Source: Collybiopsis luxurians FD-317 M1 (Eukaryota; Basidiomycota; Agaricomycetes; Agaricales; Omphalotaceae). Taken from it: a DNA stretch of 64,000 bases. Below are positions 13,903-26,365 of this stretch, piece after piece. Location: positions 580,229 to 644,228 of the forward strand of contig KN834775.1 in NCBI GenBank assembly GCA_000827265.1, written 5' to 3'. Numbering within the stretch: position 1 is the first letter of the stretch; each line of letters begins with the position of its first letter. The notes under the pieces were generated by a model. It was not told where the DNA came from. It searched no databases and saw only the letters and a list, made by a program, of their open reading frames with translations. Position numbers and translations under genes: made by a program.

Positions 13903-14186
13903 CATTGTCGACCTTGCAATTGATACCCCTTGCACGAGCCTTGCTGTCTGGACTCATGTTATTATTTTATGCTGTTATTGGGTGCTCGTTCGTATTTATT
14001 TTAAATGTAGGATCAGTACTAGTATGCATATTCTTACAGTCTACTTCGATTACTGGAAGGACATCTATACGTTATGAGCAATGGATACCAGAGAAATGAT
14101 TCAACCTAGAAGGTGGACACAGGTGTGGAGGGGGGCAGTACGTATTCGAAAGGGGGACGAATGAAAATCATAAATGAAACGTAACT

Positions 14187-15362
14187 TCACGCCTGAGATA
14201 GCCACGACTTGTCAGACCCAAGTACCCATTCGATATGAGAAGGAAACGTTATCCTCCTTAACGATGGACAAGCTCGAGTCCACTCGTCGCAAAGACTCAT
14301 CTCCTGTTGTGCATCCGCTCCTGCAACGGAAGTTGGCGATAGGTCCAAATGGATCAATGAATGGAAAGTGCTTAGTACGGAAGATAGACCAGTCAGGAGT
14401 CGCTATTTTCCTTAACGGTAAATTCGCATCCAAAGTTTGACGGGATTGAGACGACTTACTATACCGGTGAGGGCATAATGCAGCGTATGACGTAGTGCAA
14501 GCCGTACTTTCAAAACCTCAATGGCAGGAAGGTGGGTGGCGAGGTTTCGCAGAATGACTGGACGTACGGACATCGAGGATAGATCCAGAACTCGGAGAGG
14601 TTCGGTGGTACTTGCCAGTCGCGTGAGGATCTCTTGGTCCACATCGTAATCGTCTCCTACCAGCGAGAGGTACCGGACTGGACGGCCAGGGAGGAGCGAG
14701 GCCGACGTTGCGGGTGAACCGCGGAAAGACGACAAAATGGGAAGGCTGTCAAGAGGAAGGTTCAAAGCTGTATGATGGTCAGGCAGCTTCAAATGTCGTA
14801 AGGAATTCAAAGATCCGAGAAAGGTGTCCAAAATATTGGAGTACAGTGGCGAACCTTTTGTCCACTCCGCACCTAGAGATACACTGACGAGCTGGGGAAA
14901 ATGAGCTCCTTGGATGATCCTCTCGACAACATGAGGTGCTAATGGGCCTGCCTTGTAGTTAGCTGGTCCTAACCAGAGCTCGAGAGATTCGAGCGACGTC
15001 AGAATACGGAGAGCTTCAGTAAGCTTCATCACAGTGGGAGAAAAATCGAATTGAGAAGAGGGAGGCTGGACATCTGCCTGCCATCGGACATGAAATCCGC
15101 GGATGCTCTCGACTAGATGTGTCCGTTGGATGATAGATTCACAGCATAGTCTCGTACGCCACGGATAAGGCGATGATTGCGAGAGCACATCTCTGAGGGA
15201 TATCGAAGAATACAAGATGTGCTCAGCCACTGCGTTGAACCTGTGGGAAACACAGGCAATCACAGCCAGAACAGAGGCGGGAAGGTTGTGAAATATTTCA
15301 TACAATACTTCGTTAGGGAGTGATATGTTCGGACGAACGGTTATGCCATAGTGCGAAGACAT
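14187..15362 (-). CDS. F-box protein with LRR-like C-terminal region
   Basis: Likely substrate adaptor of an SCF ubiquitin ligase. Two exons: 14460-15362 (301 codons) and 14187-14402, joined by a 57-nt GTAAGT-AATAG intron, giving about 372 residues. The F-box is near residues 11-50 (ISLPNEVLYEIFHNLPASVL, CVSHRFNAVAEH). The rest has repeated Leu-rich stretches (LESLELWLG, LRHLKLPDHH, LRVLDLSS). The second exon changes frame relative to the long first ORF and ends CPSLRRITFPSHIEWVLG, then SQA and TGA. That motif is typical of fungal F-box proteins and supports the splice. The ATG at 15362 is chosen because sequence upstream lacks F-box character. Confidence 0.82.
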
Positions 15363-17120
15363 TCCAGTTACTCCCTGTGTTAAGCAAATGGTAGACGGAG
15401 AAGGGGGAGACGCGTACTTGCTATTTGTAGTTTTTATTACTCGGATTAACTTCGGAAGGCTTAATATCGGTGTTGGCGAGTGGCAGGGTGCCTTGCAAGT
15501 CGCTAAACAACATGAACATGTTTGGCTTGGTAACACAACGTTGCAGGAATGATAGAACAGTGCTATCAACTGACATGTTCAGAATAAATACACCTCTTTA
15601 GAGCCGGATTAAATGTCGGGTCATTCCAAGCGAGCGATCGTACGCACTGTACACTTGATATATTTGAAGTACCATTGGGTACATCGGTACTGATCATTAG
15701 AAAGCTTAAGAGCGTAATGAGCACCTCGGTGCGTATAGTGTGGCGTATCCTGGGACGGAGGAGACACTGAGTAAGAAAGGTGAGTTGGAAGACTTTCTTA
15801 GGGCTTCAAGACTCGACCTGTCTCTGAGAAGAGGTGAAGATTCCGGGCGGCTTTCCCAAAAAGTATTCTGTGCCTCTGGCCAGCTCAGAGAATACCTTGA
15901 GCGAAAGGATGATCTAGACTTGAAAACGCTTACTGCAATAGATGACGAAATTGGAAAGTGACTTGCCCTATTTTTGCACCAAGGGTTACGTTTTACTGAA
16001 TGAATCTCGGAAAATAGCCAACAGATGAGAGCGGGATGAGAGTCTGTTCCTTTTTGGAATCCCACGGCGTCCACGTGGGGTAGTCGGGACATTCAAGCTC
16101 GTTCAAGCTGCATCGGCGGCGTCTGTCGCCAAGGCCTGATTAGTCGTGCATCAACCCACGACTACATTGCTGGATATGACCGATCATCTCGAGCGGTAGA
16201 GCTTGCTTTAGACATCGCCTATACGTGCGCGTCGGTTCTGACGGGAAAGGCAACTCATAGCCTGTTACTCACAAAGATAAGAATAGGGAAGGAAGGAGCG
16301 TGTCATTTCAAGCTTAAATGCCTTTGATGCCAACAAGTCACCTATACCGCATATACCGACTGACTGCTTTCACGACTGTGTCCGTGTCTGGAATATTGCA
16401 TATCTCAGCTAGTTATCCAAGGTGCGAGATAGTCGTGGTGACTGATCTGGGCGATAGTCAACGCATTAGCGATTCAACTGGAATTCACCCGGAAAAAGGG
16501 AGTTGCCGCTTTACACGATCTAAAAGTCTGCACGCCGGGTGTTCATTCATACATGTCAGACTAGCTTCTACCACTCGGAATATACCATTCATGGATTCGA
16601 TCCGACAATCAAGCACATCTTGACCCTCCCTGCATGTTCGTAAACCCCCAAGATTTTTAGTGTATTAAAAGAGGAACTGAAAGTACTAGTACATACTCAG
16701 GGTGGTGTGTCGCATGTTCTTGAAAGTGAGGAATGTCCTCATTCGACTTGATACCTCCCGCGAGCCTGAGCAAAATACTACCATAGATAGTGTTTCCTGT
16801 TTTTCCACGCAGCATCTCTGGACTTACCCAGGAATTCAAAGTATTGAGTTGCCTTCTTCGAAATTGACGTAGGAGAATCCTCGGCCGAGAAGCATCGTTG
16901 CAAACTAGTGGCTGCACTATCACATCGCAGAACACGACCGAAGAAATTCAGATTGAGGTACATTTCTCCGGAATACGAACTAGACACACTAGCGACCATA
17001 AGAGGCAGATGATCCGTATGACGACAGACAGTACCAAATGGATAGTGATGGAAAAGTAGGAAGATAATAAATTACAATAAAAGTACACGGGTAAATGGAT
17101 ACAGAGTACAATGCCAAGAA
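15363..17120. other. Intergenic region between the F-box gene and histone pair 2
   Basis: No convincing gene. A plus-strand frame at 15740-15961 is well behaved but unidentified (listed separately). A fragment near 16410-16500 (EIVVVTD, then GIHPEK) vaguely recalls malic enzyme but is too short and misaligned to call. Confidence 0.4.
15740..15961 (+). CDS. Small ORF of unknown function, possibly a gene fragment
   Basis: A 73-residue frame rich in charged residues and predicted helix (KGELEDFLRASRLDLSL, LREYLERKDDLDLKT). The frame is open upstream of the ATG back to about 15715. I recognise no domain and see no neighbouring exon that clearly extends it. It may be a real small gene, a remnant of a larger one, or chance. 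Confidence 0.25.
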   Translation: MAYPGTEETLSKKGELEDFLRASRLDLSLRRGEDSGRLSQKVFCASGQLREYLERKDDLDLKTLTAIDDEIGK

Positions 17121-17597
<477 letters not shown>

Positions 17598-17896
17598 TGT
17601 TATAAAAGTTGTTCAAAGTGTAACTGAGATAGTTAAGTTGAGTGATGAGCGACCGAAGACGTCGGGGTGAAATATCGAAAAGGCGGATTGTCCAAGCCAA
17701 CTATATATAGGCGCGGGCAGTGGCTGTGCTATTCCCAGTTTGTTGAACGGAATCAACGCGCCTCTCGATCACGTGAGGGTACCGCGTCGCGTTGATATAA
17801 ATAAAGCGAGTTTTGTTTGGTTCCCTCGTCTTCAAGTCCTTTATCTCAAACCACCACCACCTCAACCTTCTTAACCTACACTCACGCTTAACTGCA
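17598..17896. promoter_or_regulatory. Shared divergent H4-H3 promoter, copy 2
   Basis: The 299-bp region mirrors the promoter at 1394-1693. TATATATA lies at 17702-17709 on the H4 side and TATAAATA at 17796-17803 on the H3 side. The CACGTG palindrome sits between the CGCGTTGA and TCAACGCG arms. Retention of this whole block in both copies argues that both pairs are expressed. Confidence 0.7.
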
Positions 17897-18466
<570 letters not shown>

Positions 18467-19141
18467 TTTTGGCCTCGTAGAGCTTGTTTGTTCACACCGG
18501 CGTCTCTGTTCTATCATTATTTTATTGTGTACACTGTATTCCCCACTTTTTTCTTCCTCTTTACAACTCGCATTTGTACATATCGGCAATAACATTCGAT
18601 TTGTCGCCTCTTTAATTGAGTGCTCTAAGTCAGAGTCATGGTCCCCAAGTTGATCAACCGGCGGTTGATGATGCCATATCTATTCGACCTTGATACTGGT
18701 CGCGAAGACCAACTTGTTCTGATTCATCCGTTGTTCAGGCTACGAAGGTTCAACCCATCAACTCCAATCAGAACCGCCAGGTTCAGCGAACAATTGAGTA
18801 CCTTAACGCCACCTTTCATTCATACTTAAATAAGCTAAAATAAATTCCAGAAACAATGTCCATTCGGGTAGTAATGATGAATAACTAGTAACTGTGCGAC
18901 CACTGCAGATCTCTATGATACATAAGTTAGCTAAATACTGTCCGAGCGCCCCTCCCTAGTATGTATGCAGATCATCATAATCATCCTCGTCGTCATCGTC
19001 ACGCAATCAAGTATTAAAAAGAAAAGAGGAATAGCGAGGCTCTAATGATACATCCGACTCGTTTCGTTAACATAAAGCAAAAACAACACATTATAAATCC
19101 ACTACTAGCAAAAAGCCCCAAATATTAAATATTTGATTCCT
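18467..19141. other. Intergenic region between histone H3 copy 2 and the peptidase gene
   Basis: Holds the 3' flanks of two converging genes. Low-complexity cgtcgtcatcgtc near 18988 and T/A-rich tracts are present. No gene is supported. Confidence 0.45.
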
Positions 19142-21047
19142 CTAGATTGATTGCAGAGTGGATACAAGCATTGTCGAAGCAATAACGAGGGCGGATAGAG
19201 CCAGACTTGATAGTGACGAAGCGGCGGTCGACGGCGCGCTATTATGACTTTCCCGCGTTGCGCCACCAGTAGCAGAGACCGTAGCCGCAGCAGAGCCAAT
19301 GGTGGCGCTCGGAATGGCCAGATCAGTATTACCGTTCTGAGCGAGCGCGGCTGCAGACAGCTCAGCGAATCCGACGGAGGCTGGGTTGTAGCGGAACACA
19401 GAGTAGACGTTTTTCTAAGCACAAGTAATGTGTTAGTCATCGAAACGATGGGAAAGAAATCAGATGCTTACCAGGAATGTATCACCGACGATCCAAGCGG
19501 GAGCATTACTGCCTGTCGAGAGAGAGAAGAAAGCACCTAAGCAAGTATCCTTGCTCAATTGCTCAGCCTGGAAATCAGCGTTGCTGATGGCCCAACTTTT
19601 GCCGCCAAACGCCATCGTGACATTGACGGTTGTCGAGCAGGCTGTGTCAAGGGTAATTTTAAACAGTGAATTAGAGAAGATGGACGAATAAAACTCAAAC
19701 TCACGATATTGATAGTATCCCTCGAGCTGACCGGTTCCGGCTTTGGAGTTGGGGATGTTGGCATAGATTGCAGCAACCTCTTCTTCAGGTCCGCCAATGA
19801 GAGTCGTACCAGTGTCGATGGCAGCGAGGGCCGAACTGCCAGAGGCGATGGAGATCGCGCTGCCTTGCGACGTTATGGCTGTTCACGAACAAATTGATTA
19901 GCCGCTGCGCAGTCGACAGGACGGTAACGCTTACATGAGATGGTCTGCAGCCAGTACGACTCTTCACCAGCGGGAATGTCATTATAATCGATATCGCCGG
20001 TGAAAAGACTAGAATTCGTAGCGCCTGGACATCGTTGAGAATTCAAAATTGATCAAACAGAGATGATGAATGCAGCGCTTACCCATAGTAAACGTCCCTC
20101 CAGCTTGCAAATCACCTGCGTTTGAGTCGTTGTTGAATCTTAATTTGACATGTATCAATTGGAACTGCGCCATCAAAAGACGGGACCTTTACCTAGTCAG
20201 TTGGAACGCCATCAGTGGCTGATCCCAAGAGTTGCTTGACGCCAAGGTTTCCCATAGAGGCGATGCCCCAGAGGACGCAATGGTCTGGAAGGCGAGGCCA
20301 AGCAAACCAGAGACAGGGTTGTTGAGTAGATTGTCCGACACAACGTCGCAGACAGCAAACACTTGATTTGACACTGAGAAACCGGCCATTTGGACGAGAT
20401 CTTGGCCTAGGGTACCAGAAGCTTCACCACTGCCGTAGGTGATTTGGAACGGTTCGGATTTATTCTGGAAAGAGGAAGAAGAGGAAGGGTTGAATGTAGC
20501 GATTCCTGAGCAAGCGTCACTCAGACAGGTTTTACCGGCGAGCCAGAGGTCACTGAAGAGAGAAAAATGAGGAAATGAAGGTCTGAAGAGGAGAAGGAGG
20601 CACGCACGAGGAGCCAGTGTCTAGAATGACATCGTACGCCACCGGTGGAGTACCAACAGCTATGGAACCAAAGAAACTGTACCAAATTATTACCATGTTC
20701 ATTTACCAAGCTTTGCAAAAAGACCAACCTAGAGTCCGACTTTTGATTGACAATCCTACGAGGTGCATGAGCCACAAACTAAGAAGCAGAGAAGTAGAGG
20801 AAAAGACGGACAAATTCTGACCAGAACTCCGCTTCTGCTTTGAAGAAGTGTTACCATACTTTGCTTGCACGTTCGACCTATGTGCAGCGGCCCAGGCAGC
20901 GATATCATCTTGGGACCTAGCCCGAGGAGAAGATCTTCTTTTCAAATCCATCGATAGGGACGAGGGAGGGGAGGGGTGTGGAGCAGCGAGAACATTAGCC
21001 GACAGCGAGACCAGCAGTGCCAGAGGGAGTAGTGATGAGGAAACCAT
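19142..21047 (-). CDS. Pepsin-like aspartic peptidase (family A1) with C-terminal hydrophobic tail
   Basis: Secreted or wall-anchored acid endopeptidase. The start at 21047 gives a clear signal peptide (MVSSSLLPLALLVSLSANVLA), then a basic propeptide (KRRSSPRARSQDD) and about 500 residues in several exons. The two catalytic Asp motifs are DTGSS (in AYDVILDTGSS, near 20610-20640) and DTGTT (in LAAIDTGTTLIGG, near 19805-19825). The flap region lies near FQITYGSGEASG. The C-terminus is Ser/Ala-rich and ends in a hydrophobic segment (LALSALVIASTMLVS), as in GPI-anchored yapsin-type enzymes. GPI attachment is inference. Confidence 0.88.
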
Positions 21048-21796
21048 TTGGGTGTAAGCTGGGAGTGGGATAGCAGATGAAAAAAGAGTATTAAGGAAAG
21101 AAGGTAAAGGGATGAGCGATGAGCGGGCTATGCTCGTCCAGCGAGAGGACAATGAGGTATATGTAGTAAAAGGAACGGGAACAACTCTTTCCAGCGCCGC
21201 TCCATCGGCTTTTACGCAGCATCATTTTCTTCCCGCGATCTGGCAATTGTTCTCAGCCTGTGCCTCGGGTGGCAACGATTATTACGCAACTTTACCTACT
21301 GGTCTTTCAACTCGTTTATGTATCTTTTCCTTTCGAAAAGGCCACAAAAAACCGCTTTTTTTCTCGCACAAAAATGAGGTATACATCCGACTGAATCAGG
21401 CGCAGCACCTGCCAAGGTCAATTTGCACAAGCTCGTCATATCCGCTTAGTCTGGACTCTGCGCCGGTTCGCTCGTGTCCACTTGGCAATATCGATTTCTG
21501 TTTTTATGGTACCCAGTGGGTGCTAGCACAGGAACATACGCAGTCAAGTCAAAAGTGACATGTACTTCGAACGACAGGAAAACGAAGACCTGATCGCGGG
21601 CAGGTGCATAGCTTCGTCAGTGGTTGACTAACCCAGGACTATACATAGCTTTATTACTCTACACGACACAAAGCATAAAAATAGCACTTCTACATGGCGT
21701 TTGTACAGTAACATATAAACATATCCGGTTGAATAAACATACTTAACTTAGAGAAATTAAATAAGTCGTTAAAGATCATAAACATACGAGCCGCGA
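21048..21796. other. Intergenic region between the peptidase and Cdh1-like genes
   Basis: Contains the promoter of the minus-strand peptidase and the 3' flank of the Cdh1-like gene. A 148-codon plus-strand frame spanning 21112-21558 has no protein character and is treated as chance. Confidence 0.45.
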
Positions 21797-23620
21797 CTAC
21801 CGTATAAGCTTTCCGAAATCCAACACACTATCCCGAACCTTGGCCTTTGGAACACGACTAGGAAAGACGTTCCAGAACCGGACAGTCTGATCAGCGCTTC
21901 CAGTAACGATGGTATCACCCTCAGGGGACAACGCAAGATACTGAACGCAATCAGAATGTCCAGCTAACGAGGTTACCAGCCTCATCGATGGGTATTGCCA
22001 GATACATACTTGATAGGGGGCTGTTGCAGTAGAATACCCTTGGGCAGAAACCAGCTCGTGCGAGTTGGTTGACCAGACGAGGTTGCATACCTACGTGTGC
22101 GCGGTGAGAAGTGTGTGCGAACAAAGCAACGAAGGCTATAACCTACTTGGCTCTGGGTGTTAATCTCGTTGATCAGCGTTCCGGTCGTCGTATTCCAAAA
22201 CCGGATATGTCTATCATCCTTTCCGCCTCCAGACGCCAATACACCTGGAAGATGAGGATCCCAAGCAAGACCCTTGACAGCCGCCGTATGCTGGCGAAAC
22301 TTGTAAAGCGGACACGTCCCAGACGTCTTCTCGCCAAACGTTCCAGCGCTCCTGACAGAAGGGGCCTCATTGGCAGCAGCACTAACCCCACTCCAACTGA
22401 ACCCAGTATCTCGCTTCACACCCCTCAAGTCCCAAATACACAATTTGTTATCGTTCCCACCACTAGCCAGAAGAGAAGACTGTATCCCTCCATCTCCGCT
22501 CCATTTCAGTCCGCAAACTTCCTGCGTGTGGCCTACGGACTGTTTGATAGGTCGCGAGTCCCGATCCCGAATGTCCCAATGTCGGATAGTGCTATCCCGA
22601 GAGCCGGAAGAGAGGACGTAAGATGTCCACGAGAGAGCTCCAATCCGCATACCGTCATGAGCGTTGGGGTATTTCCGCGTCAAGCAAAGAGTCTCAGCGT
22701 CATAGACATCCAAATTACCGCCATAAGTGGATACAGCGATCGTAGGGCCCTGAAGATCAAGATCAAAATCAACTCAACACGAAAAAATCCAAGATGTACC
22801 GTTCGCATGAATGATAAAGCACTGTACTCGTCCTTGGACGTAGACACTGAGCACAGCTTGGTAACGTCCGAATCTCCTTTCCACAAAAACACCTGTTCGC
22901 CAATCCCGACAGCCAAAAGACCCGATGGTGCCCAGTCTATCAGATTGGTGTAAAAATCCTCCGCAAGATCGGCGGCATCTAAAGTCTTGAACGCCGCTTT
23001 GGCTACTTGGCGTATGCGGGGACGCGGTTGGTTCATTAACAGGCGAGTCTCGGGTGACAGTGGGCTGGTATCGAAAGGATTGCTTTCTCCAAAGGAGAGG
23101 GAACGGCGAGCGGGTAGAGGTGTAGCGAAAGAGGTCGAAGGAGAAGCTTTGGGAGACCCAGCGAATTCCGTTCGGAGTACAGATTTGTAGAGGTCATTGG
23201 CTTGGTCTATTAATACCAAAGTTAGCAGAATTCATTGAGAATTTGTAAACACGCACCTGTAACTGGATCTGACGGAACCTTCAACTTTTTCCTGCGCGAC
23301 GGGGATGTATGAGGAGCATCATCCAAGCTATAAGATGCACGCAGACTATCTCTGTCCAGAGAAAGAACAAATCTATCCCCACTCTCCAAATTGTACCGAG
23401 GGGCTTTACGACGTCTAACCGGTGTATTAGTGACGTCCGTCGTAGCTCTAGCTAAATTTAATGCACTGGTCCTCCTCGATGGCGATTTGGTTGGAGATTT
23501 CGCAGACGATGGAGGAGGGTCACCGATCCGCCGTCTTTTCCTTTTTGGAGAGCGGTTTTCGTCGTAAAATTCATGAGAAGCTCGTAAACGCTTTCCGAAG
23601 CGAGAATTCAAGAACGACAT
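21797..23620 (-). CDS. Cdh1/Fizzy-related APC/C activator, WD40 protein
   Basis: Coactivator that brings substrates to the anaphase-promoting complex in late mitosis and G1. The N-terminus is basic and phosphorylation-site rich (ENRSPKRKRRRIGDP, SAKSPTKSPSRR). The region before the propeller reads VLRTEFAG and then KTLDAADLAEDFYTNLIDW, as in Cdh1. WD repeats follow (RDSTIRHWDIRD, GGNDNKLCIWDLRG, GKDDRHIRFWNTTTG, GSADQTVRFWNVF). The protein ends GKLIR, the C-terminal Ile-Arg tail that binds the APC/C TPR subunits. The expected C-box (DR[FY]IPxR) appears as DRFVLSLDR, lacking the Pro and the following Arg. Partial copies of this gene's 5' half lie at 28880 and 33550. Confidence 0.87.
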
Positions 23621-23938
23621 TGTCGCGGTTGGTAACAACTGTTGGTGAGCATACCATCCCACGCGGCAGCTGTGGTTTGAACTTCGTGACCGAGTAAGCG
23701 CCCATTACGCCACCGGGCGCTCAGAGATTAGGGCGACCATTTCTTTCGCCAATCTGTCGCACCCACCTTGCAAGTTCTAGTCGTGTCCTTCCAATTGAAC
23801 ATAGTCTACTATCTGGTGTTGCCGCGTCTGTTCTCAGATCTACGAAATACCAAACCTACCGGAGCTTATTTTCCATGCAGGCGAAAATCTACTATACTTC
23901 AGCACCGTACAACAAATTCGAGTAAGGTAAAGGTAATC
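23621..23938. other. Promoter of the Cdh1-like gene and 3' flank of glycoprotein gene 1
   Basis: No gene. Part of the sequence just upstream of the Cdh1 ATG (to about 23710) is echoed in the decayed copies near 29570 and 33780, so it belongs to the duplicated segment. Confidence 0.5.
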
Positions 23939-25431
23939 TCAATTGATTGAAGAATAATTCGGAGGGACACTACTAGTTGCATCATTTACTTCAGCCCCCA
24001 CCCCTTGGACCCTCGGGCCTGCAGATATCAACGCACGCTTTCCATCATGGCTCGAAGCACTAGATCCGGAATCTTCGCTGAGGCGGTCAATATATCTTGG
24101 TTTTGGTGCCCACCAAGGAAGATCAAGGCTTTTCACAAGGGATATCGGACGCATAATACTTCTTCGAGGAGGTGTGCTGTGTCTGGGGAAAGGATCGATA
24201 CGTGGTTCCTCTGATGCTACACTCTTGTTAGATGCGCTTGCACGAAAGGGCAACATCCTCGGACTTACGATCAACCTTGCTTTTTCTGATCCTTCTCCTC
24301 CAACAGACAAAGAACAGTAAGGCGGAGAATACCAATGCTCCGCCAACTGTGGCACCGATGATTGCATTAATGAGTGAGTTATTATGAGAGTTATTATGAG
24401 AAGATGGAGTATTCGTAGTCGGCGTCGATTGAGACGATGGCATAGAAGGACTCGCTGGAGTTTCCGAGGAGCTGGTGGTGAAGTTTGGTTTTGCCGAGAG
24501 AAAATTGAATGAAGGTTGGTATGTCAAAAAATCAAAGATGAATGCCTGGTTTCCCTTCGACTGAGTAACATTTATCAGCAGAGTATGATTACCTGCTGTA
24601 AGATTTGAAGCAGAGAAAAACTGATAGTTCTGCGTCTCTTGCAGCGGGTTATTGCCGAGAGGGACAGCAATATCATTTGATGTCGTCTGATTATCCAACG
24701 TGAAGTCGAGCGAGACACTTCCTGTTGCAGTCCAGTTAAAGACACCATATACACTGATGCCAGTTCCTGGTCTTATAGTCAGATTGCTTTTCATCGAATT
24801 AACTCAAAGAAATCACCAGCAAACATGAATCCCAAACTGTCTCCCACTGTCCTTGTCCTATGTGTTCCATTCCCCAAAGGGAACCCACTTGCACATCCGT
24901 GGAAGCATGTCATCTTTTCATAAGTCGTAGTATTCCAACCATTACCCTCATACATTATTTCCTGGTCAGTATCGTCGACAACGATTGTGCTTCCTTCCAA
25001 AGGAGTTGTCTGCCCGGGTGTAACGAGTGTATAGTCCAGAGCAACCGTAATGCCGGTCAGGGTTACATTGTGCACGCCTTCGGTGAGGGTTGGAGTTTGA
25101 TACCATTGAATGTATTCCTCTGTCGGGCCTGCACCTGGGTAGGTGCAATTGTATGGTTCATTGGAGTCAATGGCGACAGAAAACCATGCTGGGGCACCTA
25201 CAGGCGCAGTGTTTCCAACAAATGAAATTGAGGTTCCTGTTGGTCCAATTCACTTAACATGGAGAATATTCAATCCTGGTTACACAAACCTTGAAAAGTC
25301 ACATTTAAATTGGCTGGATTTTGTGTGTTCGTAAAACTATTATCCATCCAGCCTGTCCAATTGGAAAAAGTCTGCCAATTTTTGTCCACAAAAGATGAGT
25401 TCATTTCGCTACTGTCGAAAAGGAGCCACAT
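23939..25431 (-). CDS. Single-pass membrane glycoprotein 1 (tandem-domain, PPxY tail)
   Basis: Member of a five-copy family. Four exons are inferred from shared splice sites: MWLLFDSSEM to VTFQ, GTSISFVGN to FMFAG, GTGISVYGVFNW to the TM and first tail part, and EPRIDPF to the end. Two similar extracellular units are visible; the second opens with IVVDDTDQEIMYEGNGWNTT. Many N-glycosylation sequons are present. A Ser/Thr/Pro linker precedes the TM segment (AIIGATVGGALVFSALLFFV) and a basic stop-transfer WRRRIR. The cytoplasmic tail ends VPPNYSSIN, a PPxY motif. No N-terminal signal peptide is seen, so insertion would rely on the TM. All joins are open; the copy appears intact. Function unknown. 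Confidence 0.72.
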
Positions 25432-26365
25432 TTTGGGTATTGAAAAGGTGATGGGGGGTTCTTGTGCTGAGTTTAGGATATTTAAGCCTAAAGGCAGTGG
25501 ATCGGGCATGGCGGAAGAGCGGGATCCTGGAGTTCAGTGTGGTCAGTGTAGTGAGCTCACCTGCATACGGTGATCTGGATTGCCATTTTGATCTGAAAAT
25601 TTTTCGTGAGGCTGCAGCTCAAATGAGGAAAAATCAATCGATGAATACCCTCTCAGCGACCATTTTTATTCACATCGTCACTGGTGAATCTAGTTCCATC
25701 AGCAATTTTGCCACAAACAGTAAAATACCGTGCAAAGGGCTAACCTCTTCCCCGAGGTCCCGTCACAATGAAGTTGGTTAATTAAGCGAGAGCCTGAGCT
25801 TGTTTCGTAAGTCTATCTTTGCGCGTACTGTTTAAACTTTGATCCAGGAGCTGCAGCAACTTACTAGCATCTTATAGAGTGCTTATGTAGTCCCCAAAGT
25901 TAGCATTGCTCGAGAAAAAACTAATCAAAAACTGTAGTATTTGGAAGGACACATCATGTGGCTCAACATCACAACTTGCTGATTCGCAAGTGTAGCAAAG
26001 CAACTTGGTTCTTTCTTTCTTCCGAGCCAGGTGGGACATGAAGACTTGCAGTCTTTTCCTGGTGTGCTGTTGTCTCACTACGTTTGTTCACCAGACTTGC
26101 TAATCACACCCTGTTAATCTACTAGTACAGGTATGATGTCTGAGTGAGTATGTTGATAGGCAACGACTGAAGGAAACAAACTCATATTGAAAAAAATACT
26201 GGCTGCGGTCGCAGATTCGGAGTATCGCGAAAGGAGTAAGTACATATATCCATCTACTTTTAAGTTTTTTTAGAACAAACTGTGTGCAAAACAGCGCAGA
26301 TAGCGGAGGAGCATGAGCCCATTCTTGAGGCCAGTTGAATATATTCCCTTTCCGTAGCGAGAGTC
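25432..26365. other. Spacer between glycoprotein genes 1 and 2
   Basis: Upstream region of glycoprotein gene 1 and 3' flank of gene 2. The first 150 bases (with the taggatatttaagcctaa element) resemble the upstream flanks of genes 3 and 4, so this is duplicated promoter sequence. No independent gene is seen. Confidence 0.5.

Noticed and set aside
16318..16623. Possible malic enzyme remnant (EIVVVTD ... GIHPEK)
   Set aside because: Only two short similar patches in the right order, without the surrounding conserved NAD-binding sequence; chance similarity is as likely.
22111..22953. 280-codon plus-strand ORF
   Set aside because: It lies opposite the WD40 exons of the Cdh1-like gene, which have clear WD motifs on the minus strand.
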